Below, one piece after another: positions 1 through 9,191 of a DNA stretch of 64,000 nucleotides (position 1 is its first letter; each line of letters starts with the position of its first letter). This DNA is from Bradyrhizobium sp. 199. Its GTDB lineage: Bacteria; Pseudomonadota; Alphaproteobacteria; Rhizobiales; Xanthobacteraceae. The stretch covers positions 1,178,001-1,242,000 of the forward strand of contig NZ_JADPJI010000005.1 in the NCBI RefSeq assembly GCF_023073355.1. Direction: 5' to 3'. The translations under genes were made by a program, and so were the position numbers. The notes beneath the pieces were generated by a model. That model made no database searches. It saw nothing but the letters and a program-made list of their open reading frames with translations, and had not been told where the DNA came from.

Positions 1-1074
1 GCGGTCGTGATGTTCTTTGGCGCCACCACGGCGTTCTTCGCGGCGACCATTGGCCTCGTCCAGAACGACATCAAGCGCATCGTGGCCTATTCGACCTGTT
101 CGCAGCTCGGCTACATGTTCGTGGCGATGGGGGCAGGGGCCTACTCGGTCGGCATGTTCCATCTGTTCACGCACGCCTTCTTCAAGGCGCTGCTGTTCTT
201 GGGCTCCGGCTCGGTGATCTACGCGATGCACCACGAGCAGGACATCCGCAACATGGGCGGCCTCTGGAAGAAGATCCCCTACACCTATGCGGTGATGGTG
301 GTCGGCACCCTGGCGCTGACCGGCTTCCCGCTCACCGCCGGCTACTTCTCCAAGGACGCGATCATCGAAGCGGCCTACGCCTCGCACAATCCGTTCGGGG
401 TGTACGGCTTCCTGATGACGGTCGTCGCCGCCGGCCTGACCTCGTTCTACTCCTGGCGCCTGATCTTCAAGACCTTCCACGGCGAGCCGCATGACGATCA
501 TCACTACGAAGCCGCGCACGAGGCTCCGATCTGGATGCTGATTCCGATCGGCGTGCTCGCGGTCGGCTCGTTCGTCGCGGGTCTGCCGTTCAAGGAGCTG
601 TTCGCCGGTCACGGCGTCGAGGAGTTCTTCCGCGAGTCCGTGAAGATGAACCCGCACATCATCGAGGAGATGCATCACATCCCCGAGCACATCGCCTTCC
701 TGCCGACGGTGATGATGGTACTGGGCTTCCTCGTCTCGTATTTGTTCTACATCCGCCGGCCTTATTTGCCGGTCGAGCTCGCGAACACGCAGCCGATGCT
801 GTACCAGTTCCTGCTCAACAAATGGTACTTCGACGAGCTCTACGACATCATCTTCGTCCGTCCGGCGAAGTGGATCGGCTACCAGCTCTGGAAGAAGGGC
901 GACGGCTTCATCATCGATGGCCTCGGGCCAGACGGCGTCTCTGCCCGCGTGCTGGACGTCACCCGCAACGTCGTGAAGATCCAGACCGGCTATCTCTATC
1001 ACTACGCCTTCGCCATGCTGATCGGCGCCGCCGGCCTGATCACCTGGTTCATGTTCGGCTTTGGAGGCCAGTAA
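1..1074 (+). CDS. nuoL: NADH-quinone oxidoreductase subunit L, 3' part
   Basis: This is the C-terminal part of the largest antiporter-like membrane subunit of respiratory complex I, which helps couple NADH oxidation to proton pumping. The frame is open from base 1, so the gene starts outside the window; about 357 residues are visible. Near the start of the fragment lies the conserved antiporter-family segment [20 protein letters not shown], followed by several hydrophobic helices. The tail ends in a further membrane helix ([17 protein letters not shown]), as expected of the NuoL C-terminus. The stop codon directly abuts the ATG of nuoM, which supports an operon. Identity is secure because nuoM and nuoN follow. 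Confidence 0.96.
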   Translation, partial: AVVMFFGATTAFFAATIGLVQNDIKRIVAYSTCSQLGYMFVAMGAGAYSVGMFHLFTHAFFKALLFLGSGSVIYAMHHEQDIRNMGGLWKKIPYTYAVMVVGTLALTGFPLTAGYFSKDAIIEAAYASHNPFGVYGFLMTVVAAGLTSFYSWRLIFKTFHGEPHDDHHYEAAHEAPIWMLIPIGVLAVGSFVAGLPFKELFAGHGVEEFFRESVKMNPHIIEEMHHIPEHIAFLPTVMMVLGFLVSYLFYIRRPYLPVELANTQPMLYQFLLNKWYFDELYDIIFVRPAKWIGYQLWKKGDGFIIDGLGPDGVSARVLDVTRNVVKIQTGYLYHYAFAMLIGAAGLITWFMFGFGGQ

Positions 1075-2583
1075 ATGACAACCTGGCCCATTCTTTCGGT
1101 CACGACGTTCCTGCCGCTGGTTGGCGCGCTGATCGTCTATCTCAGCCGCGGCGATGACGAGGCTAGCAGGCGCAATTCGCGCTGGATCGCGCTCTGGACC
1201 ACGCTGATCACCTTCGCGGTGTCGGTGATCCTGGTCATGCGCTTCGACGCCAGCAACCCCGACTTCCAGTTCGTCGAGAAGGCGAACTGGCTTGCCACTG
1301 GCATCACCTATCACATGGGTGTCGACGGCATCTCGCTGCCTCTGGTGATCCTCACCACCGCGGTGATGCCGTTCTGCATCATCGCGAGCTGGAAGGCGAT
1401 CACCAACCGCGTCCGCGAATACATGATGGCGTTCCTGATCCTGGAAACGCTGATGATCGGCACCTTCTCGGCGCTCGATCTCGTGCTGTTCTATCTGTTC
1501 TTCGAAGGCGGCCTGATCCCGATGTTCCTGATCATCGGTGTCTGGGGCGGCCCGCGCCGGGTCTATGCGTCCTTCAAGTTCTTCCTCTACACGCTGCTCG
1601 GCTCGGTCCTGATGCTGCTCGCCATCATGGCGCTGTACTGGAACGGCGGCACCACCGACATCCCGACCCTGATGCACACCGCCGTGCCGCGGTCCTTGCA
1701 GACCTGGGCCTGGCTCGCCTTCTTCGCCTCGTTTGCGGTGAAGATGCCGATGTGGCCGGTGCACACCTGGCTTCCCGACGCGCACGTCGAGGCGCCGACG
1801 GCGGGCTCGGTGGTCCTGGCCGCGATCCTCCTGAAGATGGGCGGCTACGGCTTCCTGCGCTTCTCGCTGCCGATGTTCCCGCTGGCCTCGCATGACTTCG
1901 CGCCGCTGATCTTCACGCTCTCGGCCATCGCCATCATCTACACCTCGCTGGTGGCGCTGATGCAGGAGGACATGAAGAAGCTGATCGCGTACTCGTCGGT
2001 GGCGCATATGGGCTTCGTCACCATGGGCATTTTCGCCGGCACCATGCAGGGCGTCGCCGGCGGCATTTTCCAGATGATCTCGCACGGCATCGTCTCCGGC
2101 GCGCTGTTCCTCTGCGTCGGCGTCGTCTACGACCGTCTGCACACCCGCGAGATCGCAGCCTATGGCGGCCTCGTCAACCGGATGCCGCTCTACGCGCTGA
2201 CCTTCATGGTCTTCACCATGGCCAATGTCGGTCTGCCCGGCACCAGCGGCTTCGTCGGCGAGTTCATGACGCTGCTCGGCACCTTCAAGGTCTCGATCCC
2301 GACGGCGTTCTTCGCCAGCTTCGGCGTGATCCTGTCGGCGTGCTACGCGCTGTGGCTCTACCGCAAGGTCGTGTTCGGGGCGCTGGTCAAGCCGTCGCTG
2401 GCGAGCATGAAGGATCTCACCTTCCGGGAGTGCCTGACGCTGTTCCCGATGATCGCGCTGACGATCCTGTTCGGCGTCTATCCGAAGCCGGTGCTCGACA
2501 TGTCGGCCGCCTCGGTCCAGCAACTCGTCAACAACTACAACACCGCTGTGACGGCCGTGAAGGCCGCCGCACTGCTCCAGTGA
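1075..2583 (+). CDS. nuoM: NADH-quinone oxidoreductase subunit M
   Basis: Antiporter-like proton-channel subunit of complex I in the inner membrane, 502 residues, the usual length. The protein is almost entirely hydrophobic helices. Two family hallmarks are visible: the membrane glutamate in [18 protein letters not shown] and the helix with the channel lysine in [18 protein letters not shown]. The repeated antiporter motif [18 protein letters not shown] lies near residue 305. The ATG is at the first base after the nuoL stop, and nuoN follows after 22 bases, so the three are very likely cotranscribed. Confidence 0.97.
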   Translation: MTTWPILSVTTFLPLVGALIVYLSRGDDEASRRNSRWIALWTTLITFAVSVILVMRFDASNPDFQFVEKANWLATGITYHMGVDGISLPLVILTTAVMPFCIIASWKAITNRVREYMMAFLILETLMIGTFSALDLVLFYLFFEGGLIPMFLIIGVWGGPRRVYASFKFFLYTLLGSVLMLLAIMALYWNGGTTDIPTLMHTAVPRSLQTWAWLAFFASFAVKMPMWPVHTWLPDAHVEAPTAGSVVLAAILLKMGGYGFLRFSLPMFPLASHDFAPLIFTLSAIAIIYTSLVALMQEDMKKLIAYSSVAHMGFVTMGIFAGTMQGVAGGIFQMISHGIVSGALFLCVGVVYDRLHTREIAAYGGLVNRMPLYALTFMVFTMANVGLPGTSGFVGEFMTLLGTFKVSIPTAFFASFGVILSACYALWLYRKVVFGALVKPSLASMKDLTFRECLTLFPMIALTILFGVYPKPVLDMSAASVQQLVNNYNTAVTAVKAAALLQ

Positions 2584-2605
2584 GCGGGCAGGTCAGGATA
2601 TCGCC

Positions 2606-4042
2606 ATGAGCTTTGAGACTGCAGGTTATCAACTGGCGCCGGTGCTGCCCGAGATCGTGCTCGCGATCGGCGCGATGGCGCTCCTGATGCTGGGAGCCTA
2701 TCGCGGACAGGGCACCACCAGCACGGTCACCTCGCTGGCGGTCGTGCTCCTGGTCGTGGTCGGCGTGCTCGAATACATGCTGCCGGCGGGCAAGCATGTG
2801 ACCTTCGGCGGCAGCTTCATCGTCGACGACTTCGCTCGCTTCATGAAGATCCTGGCCCTGATCGGCTCGGCGGTGACGCTGGTGCTGTCGACCGAGTTCC
2901 TGTCCGACCCGTCGCGCCGGATCTTCGAGTATGCCATCCTGGTGCTGCTCTCGACTCTCGGCATGATGGTGCTGATCTCGGCCGGCGACCTGATCTCGCT
3001 CTATCTCGGCCTCGAACTGATGTCGCTGGCGCTCTACGTCGTTGCGGCCTCCAACCGCGACAATGCCAAGTCGACCGAGGCCGGCCTGAAGTACTTCGTG
3101 CTCGGCGCGCTGTCCTCGGGCATGCTGCTGTACGGCTCCTCGCTCATTTACGGCTTCACCGGCACGGTGAGCTTCACCGGTATCGCCGCGGCTGCGACGG
3201 TCTCGAATGTCGGCCTGGTGTTCGGCCTCGTCTTCCTGCTCGTCGGCCTCTGCTTCAAGGTCTCGGCCGTGCCGTTCCACATGTGGACGCCGGACGTATA
3301 TGAAGGCGCACCGACCCCGGTCACCGCCTTCTTCGCTTCGGCGCCGAAGGTCGCCGCGCTCGCCGTGTTCACCCGCGTCGCGCTGACGGCGTTCCCGGGC
3401 ATCGTTTCGCAATGGCAACAGATCCTGGTGTTCGTGGCGATCGCCTCGATGGCGCTCGGCTCCTTCGCCGCGATCGGCCAGAGCAACATCAAGCGCCTGA
3501 TGGCCTATTCGTCGATCGGCCATATGGGCTTCGCGCTGGTTGGCCTTGCCTCGGGCACGGTCGAGGGCGCGCAGGGCGTCCTGATGTACATCGTGATCTA
3601 TGTCGCGATGACGCTGGGCTCGTTCTCGATCATCCTCGCCATGCGCCGCAACGGCCAGGCCGTCGAGCAGATCAGCGATTTCGCGGGTCTGTCCCGGACA
3701 AACCCGCTGCTCGCCTTCATGTTCGCGATGCTGCTGTTCTCGCTCGCCGGCATTCCGCCGCTCGCCGGCTTCTTTGCCAAATGGTACGTCTTCGTCGCCG
3801 CCATCAAGGCCAACCTGTTCACGCTCGCCGTCGTCGGCGTCCTGACCAGCGTGGTCGGCGCCTACTACTATCTCGCCATCGTAAAAACGATGTATTTCGA
3901 CGAGCCGGCCGGCGAGGTCGACCCGGTGCGCGTTGAGGTCAAGACGGTGCTGGCGATCGCGGGCCTCTTCAACATCCTGTTTGCGCTGTTCGCAGGTCCG
4001 GTGGTGAGCGTCGCCTCCGCCGCCGCAAAGTCGCTGTTCTAG
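2606..4042 (+). CDS. nuoN: NADH-quinone oxidoreductase subunit N
   Basis: Third antiporter-like membrane subunit of complex I, 478 residues and multi-spanning. The antiporter signature NIKRLMAYSSIGHMGFALVG is visible around residue 295, and the channel region FKVSAVPFHMWTPDVYEGAP around residue 220. It ends the nuo operon. One base separates its TAG from the birA ATG, so birA and the following genes may be read through from the nuo promoter, an arrangement often seen in alphaproteobacteria. Confidence 0.97.
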   Translation: MSFETAGYQLAPVLPEIVLAIGAMALLMLGAYRGQGTTSTVTSLAVVLLVVVGVLEYMLPAGKHVTFGGSFIVDDFARFMKILALIGSAVTLVLSTEFLSDPSRRIFEYAILVLLSTLGMMVLISAGDLISLYLGLELMSLALYVVAASNRDNAKSTEAGLKYFVLGALSSGMLLYGSSLIYGFTGTVSFTGIAAAATVSNVGLVFGLVFLLVGLCFKVSAVPFHMWTPDVYEGAPTPVTAFFASAPKVAALAVFTRVALTAFPGIVSQWQQILVFVAIASMALGSFAAIGQSNIKRLMAYSSIGHMGFALVGLASGTVEGAQGVLMYIVIYVAMTLGSFSIILAMRRNGQAVEQISDFAGLSRTNPLLAFMFAMLLFSLAGIPPLAGFFAKWYVFVAAIKANLFTLAVVGVLTSVVGAYYYLAIVKTMYFDEPAGEVDPVRVEVKTVLAIAGLFNILFALFAGPVVSVASAAAKSLF

Positions 4043-4043
4043 G

Positions 4044-4850
4044 ATGGCTTTCGCGCTCGGTCCTCGCGCATCGGCCGCGGGCTACAAGCTCGCGGCGTTC
4101 GAACGGACCAGTTCGACCAATACCGAGGCGATCGAGCAGGCAAGGAGCGGCGAGCGCGGCCCGATGTGGTTCGTCACGTCGGAACAGACCGCCGGCCGCG
4201 GCCGCCGTCAGCGCGCCTGGATCGCGCCGCGCGGTAATCTTGCCGCCAGCATCCTCGAAGTCATGGACGTCGCGCCGGCGGTTGCCGCCACGCTCGGTTT
4301 TGCCGCCGGGCTCGCCGAAGAGGCGGCGCTGGAGAAGGTCAGCCTCGAGGCCGCCCTGCGCCTCGGCGAGGGCCGCCCCCGCTACGCCCTCAAATGGCCC
4401 AATGACGTGCTCGCCGGCGGCAGGAAGCTGGTCGGCATCGGCCTTGAAGCGGAGGTCGTCGGCAACGGCCTCGCCGTCGTCGTTGGCATCGGCACCAACG
4501 TCGTCGCAGCCCCCGAGGGCACCCCGACGCCGGCGGTGTCGCTGGCTGCGCTCGGCGTCCAGATCAGTGCGGAGGAGCTGTTCTCGGCTCTCTCCGATGC
4601 TTGGGTCGAGTTCCGCGGCATCTGGGACAATGGCCGCGGCTTTGCCGAGATCCGCAAACTGTGGCTGGAGCGCGCCGCCGGCCTCGGCGAGCGGGTCGCG
4701 ATCCACACGGGAGTGATGACGCTGGAAGGCATTTTTGACACGATCGACGACACCGGCTGCCTGATCGTCCGCACTGCGGAGGGCCGGCGCGTGCCGGTGG
4801 CCGCGGGCGAGGTGTTCTTCGGCACGGCCGCCTCGGTGGGAGCTGCGTGA
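4044..4850 (+). CDS. birA: biotin--[acetyl-CoA-carboxylase] ligase
   Basis: Attaches biotin to the carboxyl-carrier protein of acetyl-CoA carboxylase and other biotin enzymes through biotinyl-AMP. Of 268 residues, the biotin/ATP loop GRGRRQRAW is near residue 52 and the conserved KWPNDVL motif near residue 117; a small SH3-like C-terminal domain carries LEGIFDTIDDTGCLIVRT. There is no N-terminal helix-turn-helix, so it should be a ligase only and not a biotin-operon repressor. It follows nuoN by one base and its stop overlaps the start of the RNase J gene (TGATG). Confidence 0.93.
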   Translation: MAFALGPRASAAGYKLAAFERTSSTNTEAIEQARSGERGPMWFVTSEQTAGRGRRQRAWIAPRGNLAASILEVMDVAPAVAATLGFAAGLAEEAALEKVSLEAALRLGEGRPRYALKWPNDVLAGGRKLVGIGLEAEVVGNGLAVVVGIGTNVVAAPEGTPTPAVSLAALGVQISAEELFSALSDAWVEFRGIWDNGRGFAEIRKLWLERAAGLGERVAIHTGVMTLEGIFDTIDDTGCLIVRTAEGRRVPVAAGEVFFGTAASVGAA

Positions 4851-6520
4851 TGGCGAAGCCTGAAGAACTGGTGTTTGCGCCGCTCGGCGGCGTCGGCGAG
4901 ATCGGCATGAACCTGTCGATCTACGGCCTCGGCAACCGCCAGCAGCGCGCCTGGATGGCGGTCGATCTCGGCGTCTCTTTTGGCGACGAGGAGCATCTGC
5001 CGGGCATCGACCTGATCATGCCCGACATCAGCTTCCTGGAGAAGGAACGCAAGAACCTGATGGGCCTGGTGCTCACCCACGCCCATGAGGACCATTTCGG
5101 CGCCATCATCGACCTCTGGCCCAAGCTGAAATGCCCGATCTATGCGACGCAGTTCAGCGCCGCGCTGTTCGAGGCCAAATGCGCCGCCGAGCGCAATGCG
5201 CCCAAGATCCCGGTGACGGTGGTGCCGTCGGGCGGGCGCGTCGATGTCGGCCCGTTCAATGTCGAGTTCATCCCCGTCGCGCATTCGATTCCGGAGTCGC
5301 ATGCGCTCGCGATTCACACCGAAGTCGGCACGGTGCTGCACACCGGCGACTGGAAGATCGATCCGACCCCGATCATCGGCCGCCCGACTGACGAAAAGCG
5401 GCTGCGGGAGCTCGGCGATCAGGGCCTGCTCGCCTTGATCGGCGATTCCACCAACGCCGTGCGCGAGGGCCGCTCACCCTCGGAAGCCGAGGTTGCCAGA
5501 TCCATTACCGAGCTCGTCAAGGCCGCCAAGGGCCGCGTCGCGGTCACGACCTTTGCCTCCAATGTCGCGCGCCTCAAGGCCGTCGCCATCGCCGCGAAGG
5601 CCGCCGACCGTGAGGTCGTCGTGGTCGGGCGCGCCATGGAGCGCGTGGTGCAGGTTGCGCGCGAGACCGGCTATCTCGACGGCGTCCAGAATTTCCGCTC
5701 CCCCGACGTCTACGGTCATCTGCCGCAGGACAAGGTGCTGGCGCTCTGCACCGGCAGCCAGGGCGAGCCCCGCGCTGCGCTGGCGCGCATCGCCAATGAC
5801 GACCATCCCGAGATCACGCTCAACCGCGGCGACAGCGTGATCTTCTCCTCGCGCACCATTCCGGGCAACGAGAAGGCGGTCGGCGCCATCATCAATGGCC
5901 TGGTTTTACAGGGCGTCGAGGTCATCACCGACCGCGACCAGCTGGTCCATGTCTCCGGTCACCCCCGCCGCGACGAATTGCGCGACATGATCGCCTGGAC
6001 CAGGCCGCAGCTCCTGATCCCCGTCCATGGCGAGGCCCTGCACCTGAACGAGCACGCCAAGCTGGCGCGCGCCGCCGGCGTGCCGCGGGTGCTGGTCTGC
6101 CGCAACGGCGATCTCGTCAAGCTCGGCCCCGGCGATCCCGGCATCATTGGGCAGGTGCCTGCGGGCCGTCTCTACAAGGACGGCACGATCCTGGAGGATT
6201 CCAAGTCCCGGGCCGTGGTCGAGCGACGCCGCATGGCCTTCTCCGGCTGCGCCTTTGTGGCCATTGCCATGACCGAGCAGGGCGAGCTCGTCGACGATCC
6301 CGAGGTCGATCTGATCGGCATCCCCGAGAAGAACAAAGCGGGCGAGCCCTTCGACGACATCGTCTTCGATGCCGTGGTCTCCACCATCGAAGGCCTGCCG
6401 AAGGCGCGCCGCCGCGATGCGGATGCTCTCGCCGAGTCGGTGCGGCGCGCTGTCCGGTCCGTCATCAACGAACATTGGGGCAAAAAGCCCCCCTGTCTGG
6501 TACACGTACTGACAGTCTAA
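4850..6520 (+). CDS. rnj: ribonuclease J
   Basis: Metallo-beta-lactamase/beta-CASP ribonuclease acting in 5'-3' exo- and endonucleolytic RNA decay and rRNA maturation in the cytoplasm. From the ATG at 4850 the protein has 556 residues. The zinc motif THAHEDHFGA supplies H77, H79, D81 and H82; further ligand regions are AHSIPESHA and LHTGDWKID, and the beta-CASP and C-terminal histidine region is VSGHPRRDEL...PVHGE. A GTG at 4847 is also in frame, but the ATG that overlaps the birA TGA is the natural translationally coupled start. The gene is followed by a palindromic repeat element. Confidence 0.93.
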   Translation: MAKPEELVFAPLGGVGEIGMNLSIYGLGNRQQRAWMAVDLGVSFGDEEHLPGIDLIMPDISFLEKERKNLMGLVLTHAHEDHFGAIIDLWPKLKCPIYATQFSAALFEAKCAAERNAPKIPVTVVPSGGRVDVGPFNVEFIPVAHSIPESHALAIHTEVGTVLHTGDWKIDPTPIIGRPTDEKRLRELGDQGLLALIGDSTNAVREGRSPSEAEVARSITELVKAAKGRVAVTTFASNVARLKAVAIAAKAADREVVVVGRAMERVVQVARETGYLDGVQNFRSPDVYGHLPQDKVLALCTGSQGEPRAALARIANDDHPEITLNRGDSVIFSSRTIPGNEKAVGAIINGLVLQGVEVITDRDQLVHVSGHPRRDELRDMIAWTRPQLLIPVHGEALHLNEHAKLARAAGVPRVLVCRNGDLVKLGPGDPGIIGQVPAGRLYKDGTILEDSKSRAVVERRRMAFSGCAFVAIAMTEQGELVDDPEVDLIGIPEKNKAGEPFDDIVFDAVVSTIEGLPKARRRDADALAESVRRAVRSVINEHWGKKPPCLVHVLTV

Positions 6521-6523
6521 TTT

Positions 6524-6572
6524 GGGCATGATCTTTCCGGAAAACCGCTTCACACTTTTCCGGATCATGCCC
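6524..6572. repeat. palindromic intergenic repeat, copy 1
   Basis: An imperfect palindrome running from gggcatgatc to gatcatgccc, with the core tccggaaaaccgcttcacac. It lies between the stop of rnj and the start of the methylmalonyl-CoA epimerase gene. The same element recurs at 7671-7719 and 56754-56800. A transcript would fold into a long stem, so it may protect or end the rnj mRNA. Confidence 0.85.
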
Positions 6573-6586
6573 TAGGGGAGAGAAAC

Positions 6587-6991
6587 ATGCTGGGCCGGCT
6601 CAACCACGTCGCGATCGCGACCAAGGACGCCGTCAAGGCCGCCAGGATCTATGGTGCGGCGTTCGGAGCAGAGATTTCGGAAGCCGTCGCGCTGCCCGAG
6701 CATGGCGTCACCACCGTGTTCGCGACCCTGCCCAACACCAAGATCGAGTTCATCGAGCCGCTCGGCGAGGCTTCGCCGATCGGAAAGTTCCTGGAGCGCA
6801 ACGCCGACGGCGGCATCCACCATGTCTGCTACGAGGTCGTCGACATCATCGCCTCGCGCGACACGCTGGTGAAGGAGGGCGCGCGCGTGCTCGGCGACGG
6901 CGTGCCGAAGATCGGCGCCCACGGCAAGCCGGTGCTGTTCCTGCACCCGAAGGATTTTTCCGGCGCTCTGGTCGAAATCGAGCAGGCATAA
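6587..6991 (+). CDS. mce: methylmalonyl-CoA epimerase
   Basis: Interconverts (R)- and (S)-methylmalonyl-CoA in propionyl-CoA catabolism, between propionyl-CoA carboxylase and methylmalonyl-CoA mutase. The 134-residue protein is a single vicinal-oxygen-chelate module. Metal ligands are visible as the histidine in RLNHVAIAT, the histidine of GGIHHVCYEV and the C-terminal glutamate in LVEIEQ. A good ribosome site (ggggagag) lies 5-6 bases before the ATG. Position after rnj and before the DUF1467 gene matches the usual alphaproteobacterial order. Confidence 0.92.
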   Translation: MLGRLNHVAIATKDAVKAARIYGAAFGAEISEAVALPEHGVTTVFATLPNTKIEFIEPLGEASPIGKFLERNADGGIHHVCYEVVDIIASRDTLVKEGARVLGDGVPKIGAHGKPVLFLHPKDFSGALVEIEQA

Positions 6992-7000
6992 GGCCGCCCC

Positions 7001-7276
7001 ATGGCCATCCAGATATCGACTGCGGTTGCGATCTACTTCGTCATCTGGTGGGTCGCGCTGTTCCTGACGCTGCCGTTCGGCGTGCGCAGCCAGCACGAGG
7101 ACGGCGCCGGCGCGCCCGGCACCGACCCCGGCGCCCCGATCCTGACCCGGATGGGCGGCAAGCTGATCTGGACCACGATCATCTCGGCGATCATCTACGC
7201 GATCGCGATGGTCGCCTATCACGCCGGCTATTTGTCAATCGAACGCCTGTCGAAATTGATGGGCATGCCGTTTTAA
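7001..7276 (+). CDS. DUF1467 family small membrane protein
   Basis: A 91-residue protein with two hydrophobic segments (about residues 7-25 and 54-72) separated by a polar stretch. The sequence FVIWWVALFLTLPFGVRSQ followed by an acidic, glycine-rich loop is characteristic of the DUF1467 family, which is widespread in alphaproteobacteria and often encoded just upstream of proS. No function is established. It begins nine bases after mce and is probably in the same transcript. Confidence 0.85.
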   Translation: MAIQISTAVAIYFVIWWVALFLTLPFGVRSQHEDGAGAPGTDPGAPILTRMGGKLIWTTIISAIIYAIAMVAYHAGYLSIERLSKLMGMPF

Positions 7277-7305
7277 GAATTTCTGGTTGTCTTGTTGGGG
7301 GACAA

Positions 7306-7653
7306 ATGACTTTTCAGAGGATCGTCGTCGCGCTTCTGGTGCTGATCGTCGCGGGCATTGGCGCCGTCGGCTATGTGGAGTGGAAGATGGCCGGGCAGGT
7401 GCGCACCCTGAAGGCGTTCGTTGAGGGCTATGTCTTCAACGAAGCCGTGATCGCCTGCGAGCAGGCCAAGAGCTCGACGCCGTTCAAATGGAACGGCGGC
7501 AAGAGCACCTCGGTGATCGGCCTGAACTCGGTCAAGACAGACAAATACGCTGTCAGCGCCAGCTACACGCTGGTGGCGGACCTCGTTTATTGTGATTACG
7601 ATCCGATCAAAAGAAAGGCCGAGATCGGCTCGAGCTTCCTGGAGCGGGAGTAA
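7306..7653 (+). CDS. uncharacterised membrane-anchored protein
   Basis: A 115-residue protein that I cannot assign to a family. It starts with a short basic end and one hydrophobic segment (IVVALLVLIVAGIGAVGYV), either a signal anchor or an uncleaved signal peptide. The remainder looks like a small extracytoplasmic domain with two cysteines, at ACEQAK and YCDYD, that could form a disulfide. The ATG at 7306 is preceded by gttggggga as a plausible ribosome site. It lies 29 bases after the DUF1467 gene and before a palindromic repeat, so it may be the last gene of that transcript. Confidence 0.7.
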   Translation: MTFQRIVVALLVLIVAGIGAVGYVEWKMAGQVRTLKAFVEGYVFNEAVIACEQAKSSTPFKWNGGKSTSVIGLNSVKTDKYAVSASYTLVADLVYCDYDPIKRKAEIGSSFLERE

Positions 7654-7670
7654 CGATCCGGCCGTGCCAA

Positions 7671-7755
7671 GAGCATGATCCGGAAAAGTGTGAAGCGGTT
7701 TTCCGAGAAGATCATGCTCAAATAGAAAAACTAAAGCGCGATTTCATCGCGCTTT
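7671..7755. repeat. palindromic intergenic repeat, copy 2, with a second short palindrome
   Basis: Bases 7671-7719 form the palindrome gagcatgatc...atcatgctc with a core closely matching the copies at 6524 and 56754, here in the other orientation. Bases 7733-7755 form a second dyad, aaagcgcg-atttcat-cgcgcttt, which is also found beside the copy at 56754. The two dyads together look like one composite repeat unit. It lies 17 bases before the mtnK start. Confidence 0.85.
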
Positions 7756-7771
7756 GGGGGATGGGATCGTC

Positions 7772-9061
7772 ATGGCGCAGGGGCAGGGGGATTACCGGAT
7801 TCTGCATGAGGCGGCCTTGCGGGATTATCTCGCGGGCCTGCCGGAGCTCAACGCGGTTCTTGGCGGCGAGCCGGCCGGCTGGACGATCACCGAAGTCGGC
7901 GACGGCAATCTCAACCTCGTCTTCATCGTCAAGAGCGCGAGCGGCGGCGTCGCAGTGAAGCAGGCATTGCCTTATGTCCGCCTCGTCGGCGAAAGCTGGC
8001 CGTTGCCGCTGTCGCGAGCCCATTACGAATATCTGGCGCTGTCGAAGCAGGCCCAGCTCGCGCCGGGCCTCGTGCCGGCTTTGCTGCATCACAACGAGAA
8101 TCTGGCGCTGACGGTGATGGAGCTGCTCGAGCCCCACATCATCATGCGCAAGGGGCTGGTCGCGGCGACGCAATATCCCGGCTTCGTCGGTGACATCACC
8201 ACTTTCATGGCGCGCACGCTGTTCTTCACCTCCGACCTCGCGCTGCCCGCGGCCGAGAAGAAGGAGGGCATCGCGGCCTTCGCCGGCAACCACGCGCTCT
8301 GCAAGATCACCGAGGATTTGATCTTCACCGATCCCTACCGCATCGCCGAACAAAACCGCTGGACCGCGCCGTATCTCGATGCGCTCGCGGCGAGCCTGCG
8401 CGACGACATGGAGCTGCATGTCGCGGTCTCCCGGCTCAAGCTGAAGTTCATGGCAAGCCCCGAGGCGCTGCTGCATGGCGACCTCCACACCGGATCGATC
8501 ATGGTCACGGACAGCCAGACGCGGGTGATCGATCCCGAATTCGCGTTCTATGGCCCGATGGGGTTCGACGTCGGCGCCGTGCTCGCCAACCTCTTGATGG
8601 CCTATTTTGCATCGCGCGGCCACGAGCGCTCGCCGGGCGAGCGGGCTGCGTTCGAGGCCTGGGTGCTGGAGACGGTCGAGCAGGTCTGGAACGAGTTTTC
8701 CCGCAAATTCCTCGACCTCTGGCGTGCGGGCGCGACCGGTGACGCCTATCCGGCTTCGCTCTTCCCTGGCGACAAGGGGGCCGCGCGGCTGGAGGCTGAG
8801 CGGCAGGCCTACATGCAACGCCTGTTCACTGATGCCGTCGGCTTCGCCGCCGCGAAAATCATCCGCCGCATCTTCGGCCTTGCCCACAACATCGATTTCG
8901 AGCTGATCGAGGACCCGAAGAAGCGCGCCATCAGCGAGGCCCGAGCCGTGCGGCTGGCAAGGACGATGATGCTGGAGACCGAGGCGCTTCCGACCATCGC
9001 GGACGTCACCGCGGCGGCGCGAAAATTGCGGGACTGGCAGCCCGGGTTCGCGACTGGCTAG
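7772..9061 (+). CDS. mtnK: S-methyl-5-thioribose kinase
   Basis: Phosphorylates 5-methylthioribose in the methionine salvage pathway, giving the substrate of the isomerase MtnA. The protein has 429 residues and a choline-kinase-like fold: the nucleotide loop VGDGNLNLVFIV with a following VKQALPYVR lysine region, the catalytic LLHGDLHTGSIM and the metal-binding IDPEFAFYGPMGFDVG. An in-frame TTG lies 18 bases upstream, but the ATG at 7772 gives a normal N-terminus. No mtnA or other salvage gene is adjacent, so the partner must be elsewhere or absent. Confidence 0.9.
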   Translation: MAQGQGDYRILHEAALRDYLAGLPELNAVLGGEPAGWTITEVGDGNLNLVFIVKSASGGVAVKQALPYVRLVGESWPLPLSRAHYEYLALSKQAQLAPGLVPALLHHNENLALTVMELLEPHIIMRKGLVAATQYPGFVGDITTFMARTLFFTSDLALPAAEKKEGIAAFAGNHALCKITEDLIFTDPYRIAEQNRWTAPYLDALAASLRDDMELHVAVSRLKLKFMASPEALLHGDLHTGSIMVTDSQTRVIDPEFAFYGPMGFDVGAVLANLLMAYFASRGHERSPGERAAFEAWVLETVEQVWNEFSRKFLDLWRAGATGDAYPASLFPGDKGAARLEAERQAYMQRLFTDAVGFAAAKIIRRIFGLAHNIDFELIEDPKKRAISEARAVRLARTMMLETEALPTIADVTAAARKLRDWQPGFATG

Positions 9062-9191
9062 GGCGCGTACTCACAATCGACGGCGCCCGAGCGCCGCGCC
9101 CGCAAACATCAAGCCTTCAAGACGCTTGCGCTCGACGTGCCATGGATGGTCAACTCTCAAACCGGAGCACGCGGGCATGATCGGAGGGAGC

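Noticed and set aside
4847..4849. GTG as the start of ribonuclease J
   Set aside because: The ATG three bases later overlaps the birA stop and is the stronger start.
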